From the NCBI RefSeq assembly GCF_008087625.1, contig NZ_CP042997.1, positions 8,370,001 through 8,434,000 on the forward strand: a stretch of DNA of 64,000 nt, given 5' to 3'. The notes under the pieces are model-generated. The model saw nothing but the letters and a program-made list of their open reading frames with translations, searched no databases and was not told the origin of the DNA. The DNA comes from Aquisphaera giovannonii (lineage in GTDB: Bacteria; Planctomycetota; Planctomycetia; Isosphaerales; Isosphaeraceae). A program made the position numbers and the translations under genes. Positions 57,459-64,000 of this stretch are shown piece after piece (positions within the stretch are counted from its first letter, which is position 1; each line of letters starts with the position of its first letter).

Positions 57459-58781
57459 TCAAGGCCCTTCCCCGAGGTCCTGCGGCGTCCCCGGCAATTC
57501 GGGGCCGGGCCTGAGCGGCCGCCGGGGCTCGCGGGCCGGGGCGGCGTCGGGGAGCGGGGCAGACGGGCCGTGCTGGGCCCGGAACCTCCGGGCACGCCGC
57601 AGGCGTCGGCGCACCTCGCGCGAGGTGCGGGACTCGCGAAGCCGGGTCAGCCGGCCGACGCGGAAGCGATGGCCCCGCCACTGCACCCGGGCGTTGACGG
57701 TCGCGTCGAACCAGAGCGGCAGGAGCAGGACGTCCTTGAGCGGGCTGAACAGCAGGTGCCGTAACCTCGGAAAGCGGCCCGAGAGCCATCGCGTCTGGAT
57801 CGCGTCCCGGGCCATCCCCAGGCCGACGAGCCCCGCCAGGCCCCCCCAGGCGACCCCCGAGTCCCCCGAGAAGGCCCAGACCAGCCCGACCACCGCGAGG
57901 TTCGCGAGCGGCTCCGCCACGAACGTCGCGGTCGCCATCTGGCGGCGGATCTTGTACCACCGCGAGTGCCGGTTCAGGAACCAGTTGAAGCCCCGGCGCA
58001 CGTTGACGTTGTCGATGACGTGGTGGGAGATCCGGATGGAGTAGCCCGACTTCCGGACGAGGACGCCGATGACCTGGTCCTCCGCCAGGAGGTTGCGGAC
58101 GCGGGCGAAGCCGCCGATCGCCTCGAGCACCTCCGCGGGCATCATCATGGACTTGCCGACGACGCAGGTGATCCGCATCAGCGACGCCAGCGCCATGTTG
58201 CCGGCGATGAAGCCGTTGAGCTGGAGGTTCTCCATGATCGCCCCGGAGCGGGCCTCCCCCACCCCGGCGAACAGGTTGGTCACGAGCCCCACGCCCGGCT
58301 CGGCGAGGTAGCAGGCCGTCTCGCGGAGGTAGCCGGGCCGCACGCGGACGTTGGAGTCGGAGATCAGCAGCACGCCGTGCTTCCGATACCGGTCCAGCGA
58401 CGCCAGGTTCTCCACCTTCGGGTTGAGCCCGAACGGCGGGCAGCCGACGACGAGCTGAGCATCCCGCCGGGGGTATTCCGCCATCAGGCGGCGGACCACG
58501 GCGATGGCCGGGTCGTCCTGGTCGGCGACCCCGAAGAGGAGCTGATATTCCGGATAGTCGAGGAGGAAGAAGCTCCGCAGGTTGTCCTCGAGCTCCTCGT
58601 CCAGCCCCTTCAGCGGCTTGAGGATCGTCACGGGCGGCGTGAACGCCGGCCGGGCGGCGACCCGGCGGCCGCGCCGCGGCCGGATCAGCCAGGCGAGGGC
58701 CGCCAGGGAGAGCAGCGTCGACAGCACGGCGACGATGGCGACCAGCCCGAGGATCAGGTTCCCGTTGAGCGGAGACGGCAT
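57459..58781 (-). CDS. GT21-like glycosyltransferase (ceramide glucosyltransferase/HpnI type)
   Basis: 440 residues from ATG 58781. N-terminal membrane segment (LILGLVAIVAVLSTLLSLAALAWL), GT-A domain with VTILKPLKGLDEELEDNL, FGVADQDDPA and LLISDSNVRV, then a conserved EDQVIG and a RHSRW motif (usual QxxRW in this group). Two further hydrophobic regions follow. The last 60 residues are Arg/Pro-rich. Homologues glucosylate ceramide or add a sugar to bacteriohopanetetrol (HpnI). Planctomycetes make hopanoids, but no hpn genes are adjacent. Confidence 0.88.
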   Translation of the reverse strand: MPSPLNGNLILGLVAIVAVLSTLLSLAALAWLIRPRRGRRVAARPAFTPPVTILKPLKGLDEELEDNLRSFFLLDYPEYQLLFGVADQDDPAIAVVRRLMAEYPRRDAQLVVGCPPFGLNPKVENLASLDRYRKHGVLLISDSNVRVRPGYLRETACYLAEPGVGLVTNLFAGVGEARSGAIMENLQLNGFIAGNMALASLMRITCVVGKSMMMPAEVLEAIGGFARVRNLLAEDQVIGVLVRKSGYSIRISHHVIDNVNVRRGFNWFLNRHSRWYKIRRQMATATFVAEPLANLAVVGLVWAFSGDSGVAWGGLAGLVGLGMARDAIQTRWLSGRFPRLRHLLFSPLKDVLLLPLWFDATVNARVQWRGHRFRVGRLTRLRESRTSREVRRRLRRARRFRAQHGPSAPLPDAAPAREPRRPLRPGPELPGTPQDLGEGP

Positions 58782-58869
58782 GAGAGACAGAACCCTCCCA
58801 TCTCGGTTCGTTCGATGAGCGACACGATTCGGCGTGCGGGCGACGGCGGGCCCCCGAGGGCCGCGACGG

Positions 58870-59352
58870 TCAATCCTTCTCGGGCTTCATCCGCAGCTCC
58901 ATCTCGCCGTCGCAGCATGGGCAGCTCTGCGGGTAGCGGACGTGGATCGTGCAGACGTTGCAGTAGTATTCGGGCGTGCGGAGGCGGCCGTCTTCCTCGA
59001 CCTTGAACGTCACCACCTGCAGGTAGGGCAACCCCCGCAGCCGCTTCCCCTTGATCTCGACGGGACGGCCCCTCAGCCTCTCGTCGAGGAAGAGCGCCCG
59101 GCTGGCCTCGTCCGGGATCAGCGGGACGATCGCCCCGTCGCCGTCCACGAGGACGACCTGCCTGGACACCGGCTCCGGGTCGATGCGCGTGGTCACCCCG
59201 GCCCGCTCCAGCGCGGTCGCCAGGTGGATGACCTTGCCCTTCGCGACCACATCCTGCGCCGGCGGACCGTCGGCCCGGGCCGGCGAGCCCGCCCCCAGGC
59301 CGATCGCCAGCATCAAACCGGCAACGAGGCGTGTCGGTCGTCTCCGAGTCAT
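58870..59352 (-). CDS. Exported protein with C-terminal zinc ribbon
   Basis: 160 residues from ATG 59352. A signal peptide (RLVAGLMLAIGLGAGSPARA) is followed by a beta-rich domain (KGKVIHLATALERAGV; RQVVLVDGDGAIVPLI) and a C-terminal zinc-ribbon-like pair of CxxC motifs: YYCNVC ... CPCCDGEME. Not recognised as a known family; a metal-binding exported protein is the best description. A very good -10 (TATAAT) lies 49 bases upstream. Confidence 0.75.
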   Translation of the reverse strand: MTRRRPTRLVAGLMLAIGLGAGSPARADGPPAQDVVAKGKVIHLATALERAGVTTRIDPEPVSRQVVLVDGDGAIVPLIPDEASRALFLDERLRGRPVEIKGKRLRGLPYLQVVTFKVEEDGRLRTPEYYCNVCTIHVRYPQSCPCCDGEMELRMKPEKD

Positions 59353-59685
59353 TGCCAGCCAAGATGTTAAGGTAATGTGATCGGCGGCACAGACCTGCAA
59401 ATTATATCCATCCGGGCGTGCCCGACCAAGATGTCTTCGCGAACGCGCGGCGGACGGGTTGACGACGCCCGACCCGAGGGCTGGGCCCTGGACCGGCCTG
59501 AACCCGGCGCCTTGCCATGGATCCGGAAAGGGTCCAGGATGTCGCCGGCCCGCGCCCGAATTCGAGGCGCGAACCGGGCCATGGGCGTGACGATATCCCG
59601 GGGCTCCACGCCCGCGTGAGCCCTGCCGTCCGGCCGCACGGGACGGCCGTTGCGAATGGGCCACGGTGGTTCCGGGGGAGTCGAC
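59353..59685. other. 333-bp divergent intergenic region
   Basis: The left third is AT-rich and holds the promoter of the zinc-ribbon gene. The right part is GC-rich; GGGGGAG before 59686 is the kinase ribosome site. An in-frame GTG/ATG upstream of 59686 is possible but not preferred. Confidence 0.5.
59401..59429 (-). promoter_or_regulatory. Promoter of the zinc-ribbon gene
   Basis: On the minus strand TTGGTC (59424-59429), 17-bp spacer, TATAAT (59401-59406, perfect). The -10 lies 49 bases before the ATG at 59352. Confidence 0.65.
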
Positions 59686-62364
<2,679 letters not shown>

Positions 62365-62803
62365 TGCGAGGCCCGCCCGCGGGCGTTGGACGCCTCTTGA
62401 TACGAGCCGGTCCCTCGATTGCGGCTCCGACCCCTTCGCTCCTCCGCACGCCGGCCGTCCCTCGCGAGCCACGCAATCCCCCCGGCGTGAACTGAAGCGT
62501 GCGAGCCGCCCTTACCTCGCCCTGACCGACAGGAGCCCGCTGTTCGTGTAGCCCCCGCCGAAGGAGGGCTGAGCCCGAGCGAAGGGGATCATGGATGCCC
62601 CGGGGCTCCCGCCCCGGCCGAGTGCGGCAGGCCTGCCTGCCCGGAGCGCGTCGATCGGGCACGCGCCGTGCAAGGGTGGTGTGCGTTCCAGGGTTGGGGC
62701 GCCCGCGACTCTTCCGGGTGGCCTTCGGTGAGGATCGTGCGCGCTCGGGGAGAGGCGCCATAACGCGGCCTGCGTCCTCGCGACGGCGTGCCGCGTCGGG
62801 GGG
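62365..62803. other. 439-bp gap with small inverted repeat
   Basis: No gene recognised. A small GC hairpin (AGCCC at 62550-62554 / GGGCT at 62566-62570) could terminate the kinase gene. Six-base GGGGGG just before 62804 may serve as the ribosome site of the MFS gene. Confidence 0.4.
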
Positions 62804-64000
62804 ATGTCGATGGCCACGGTGACCTCGAGGGCGGCGATGGAATTCCGGACGGACGTGCCGGCGCGGATGGACCGGCTGCCGTGGAGCCGATGGCACTGGC
62901 TGGTCGTCGCGGCCCTGGGGATCACCTGGATCATCGACGGGCTGGAGGTCACGCTCATCGGGACGGTGAGCACGGTGCTCCAGGAGCCCGAGAGCCTGCA
63001 CTTCAGCGGCCAGGAGATCGGGCTGCTCGGGACGGCCTACCTCGCCGGGGCGGTGCTCGGCGCGCTGGTGTTCGGGTACCTGACCGACCGGCTCGGGCGG
63101 AAGAAGCTGTTCACGGTCACGCTGGGGCTCTACCTCGTGGCGGCCTTCTGCACGGCGATCTCCTGGAACTTCGCCAGCTTCGCGTTCTTCCGCTTCCTGA
63201 CCGGGGCGGCCATCGGGGGCGAGTACTCGGCGATCAACTCCGCCATCGACGAGCTGATCCCGGCGCGGGTGCGGGGGTGGGCGGACCTGGCGATCAACGG
63301 CACGTTCTGGGTCGGGGCCGCGGCCGGGTCGCTCGCCAGCGTGATCCTCCTGAACAAGCGGTTCCTGCCGGCCGACGTCGGCTGGCGGGTCGGCTTCGGC
63401 CTCGGCGCGGCGCTCGGGGTGATCATCATCCTCCTCCGCAAGTACGTGCCCGAGAGCCCGCGATGGCTCCTGACGCACGGCCATCCGGAAGAGGCCGAGC
63501 GGATCGTCGCGGACCTGGAGAAGCGGATCGAGGGTGAGCGGAAGGAGCCCCTCCCGGCCCAGACCGGCGGCAGCATCACGATCCGCCACCGCGACCCGAT
63601 CGGGTTCGGGGAGCTGGCCTCGGTGATGCTCAAGATGTACCCCGGGCGCACCGTGCTCGGCCTGGCGCTGATCATCTCCCAGGCCTTCCTCTACAACGGG
63701 GTCTTCTTCACGTTCCCGCTCATCCTCAAGAAGTTCTACGAGGTGCCGGTGGACCATACGGGCCTCTACCTGCTGCCCTTCGCGCTCACGAATTTCCTCG
63801 GCCCGCTCACCCTCGGCCGCTTCTTCGACACGGTCGGCCGCAAGCCGATGATCGCCGGGACGTACACGATCTCGGCGGTGCTCCTGGCCGGCACGGGCTA
63901 CCTGTTCGCGGCGGGGTCGTTCGGGCCGGCGGCGCAGACGCTGCTGTGGGCGATCATCTTCTTCTTCGCCTCGTCGGCGGCGAGCTCGGCGTACCTGACG
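62804..64000 (+). CDS. MFS transporter (sugar/metabolite:H+ symporter type), C-terminus cut
   Basis: 399 codons are open from ATG 62804 to the window end without a stop; an ATG at 62810 is an alternative. The sequence starts MSMATVTSRAAMEF and has TM1 (WLVVAALGITWIIDGLEVTL), the MFS loop motif FGYLTDRLGRKK, RFLTGAAIGGEYSAINSAI and RGWADLAINGTFW. The second half (FFDTVGRKPMIAG) repeats the loop motif. This resembles the metabolite:H+ symporter/sugar porter group. About ten of twelve helices are inside the window. Confidence 0.9.
   Translation, partial: MSMATVTSRAAMEFRTDVPARMDRLPWSRWHWLVVAALGITWIIDGLEVTLIGTVSTVLQEPESLHFSGQEIGLLGTAYLAGAVLGALVFGYLTDRLGRKKLFTVTLGLYLVAAFCTAISWNFASFAFFRFLTGAAIGGEYSAINSAIDELIPARVRGWADLAINGTFWVGAAAGSLASVILLNKRFLPADVGWRVGFGLGAALGVIIILLRKYVPESPRWLLTHGHPEEAERIVADLEKRIEGERKEPLPAQTGGSITIRHRDPIGFGELASVMLKMYPGRTVLGLALIISQAFLYNGVFFTFPLILKKFYEVPVDHTGLYLLPFALTNFLGPLTLGRFFDTVGRKPMIAGTYTISAVLLAGTGYLFAAGSFGPAAQTLLWAIIFFFASSAASSAYLT

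Overview
The window is GC-rich, densely coded bacterial chromosome, most likely from a planctomycete of the Isosphaeraceae type (Singulisphaera, Paludisphaera, Aquisphaera and relatives). This is inferred from gene content: a DUF1559 protein with a pilin-like N-terminus, an ECF sigma factor fused to a membrane segment and beta-propeller, a giant M56 (BlaR1-like) peptidase paired with a BlaI repressor, a Ser/Thr kinase with a TPR-like tail, a DUF1570 protein, and a secreted S53 peptidase with an LE-x-R-x-LLS N-terminal motif. I saw no rRNA, tRNA, CRISPR array, prophage or intact insertion sequence. About 52 protein genes can be supported, two of them cut by the window edges.

Layout. 0-6 kb: thiol peroxidase (partial), MnmG, a response regulator with an excisionase-type HTH, a histidine kinase with a degenerate HDOD-like domain, and a small HNH-like zinc protein. 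6-11.3 kb: ROK sugar kinase, STAS protein and transketolase on the minus strand, then a retropepsin-like protein. 11.4-19.3 kb: an OmpR/HK pair, a secreted protein, the ECF fusion, an AI-2E-type exporter and pyrophosphatase. 19.5-23.3 kb: the S53 peptidase and a large membrane protein. 23.8-30.3 kb: a stress/sporulation-type cassette, PrkA kinase - YeaH - Uma2 - SpoVR - small partner. 30.4-35.5 kb: M56 giant plus BlaI with a very clear operator/promoter. 35.6-37.6 kb: three poorly known proteins (two resembling DUF6717 and DUF4240). 37.8-42.7 kb: HisF, PilT, a membrane-anchored PilB-like ATPase and a CvpA-like protein. 42.7-50.2 kb: a secreted protein, DUF1570, bS18, a receiver protein, FolC, DUF423, a double-ACT protein and DUF711. 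50.3-54.8 kb: an Ala/Pro-rich secreted protein, a CusRS-like two-component pair and DUF1559. 54.9-59.4 kb: a polar amino-acid ABC importer with fused binding protein and permease, a GT21-like glycosyltransferase and a secreted zinc-ribbon protein. 59.6-64 kb: the Ser/Thr kinase and an MFS transporter that runs off the end.

The region is rich in signalling: three or four two-component modules, an ECF fusion, a Ser/Thr kinase, PrkA and BlaI/BlaR. Several promoters can be read directly (TTGACA/TATAAT-like with 16-18 bp spacing). The hexamer TAGAAT recurs as an apparent -10 element before several genes. The strongest regulatory reading is the BlaI locus, where one palindrome lies between -35 and -10 and a second copy overlaps the outer edge of the -35. 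The most unusual protein architectures are the ECF-propeller fusion, the membrane-anchored PilB-like ATPase, the M56 giant and the PrkA cassette with an inserted Uma2 gene and a small overlapping partner.
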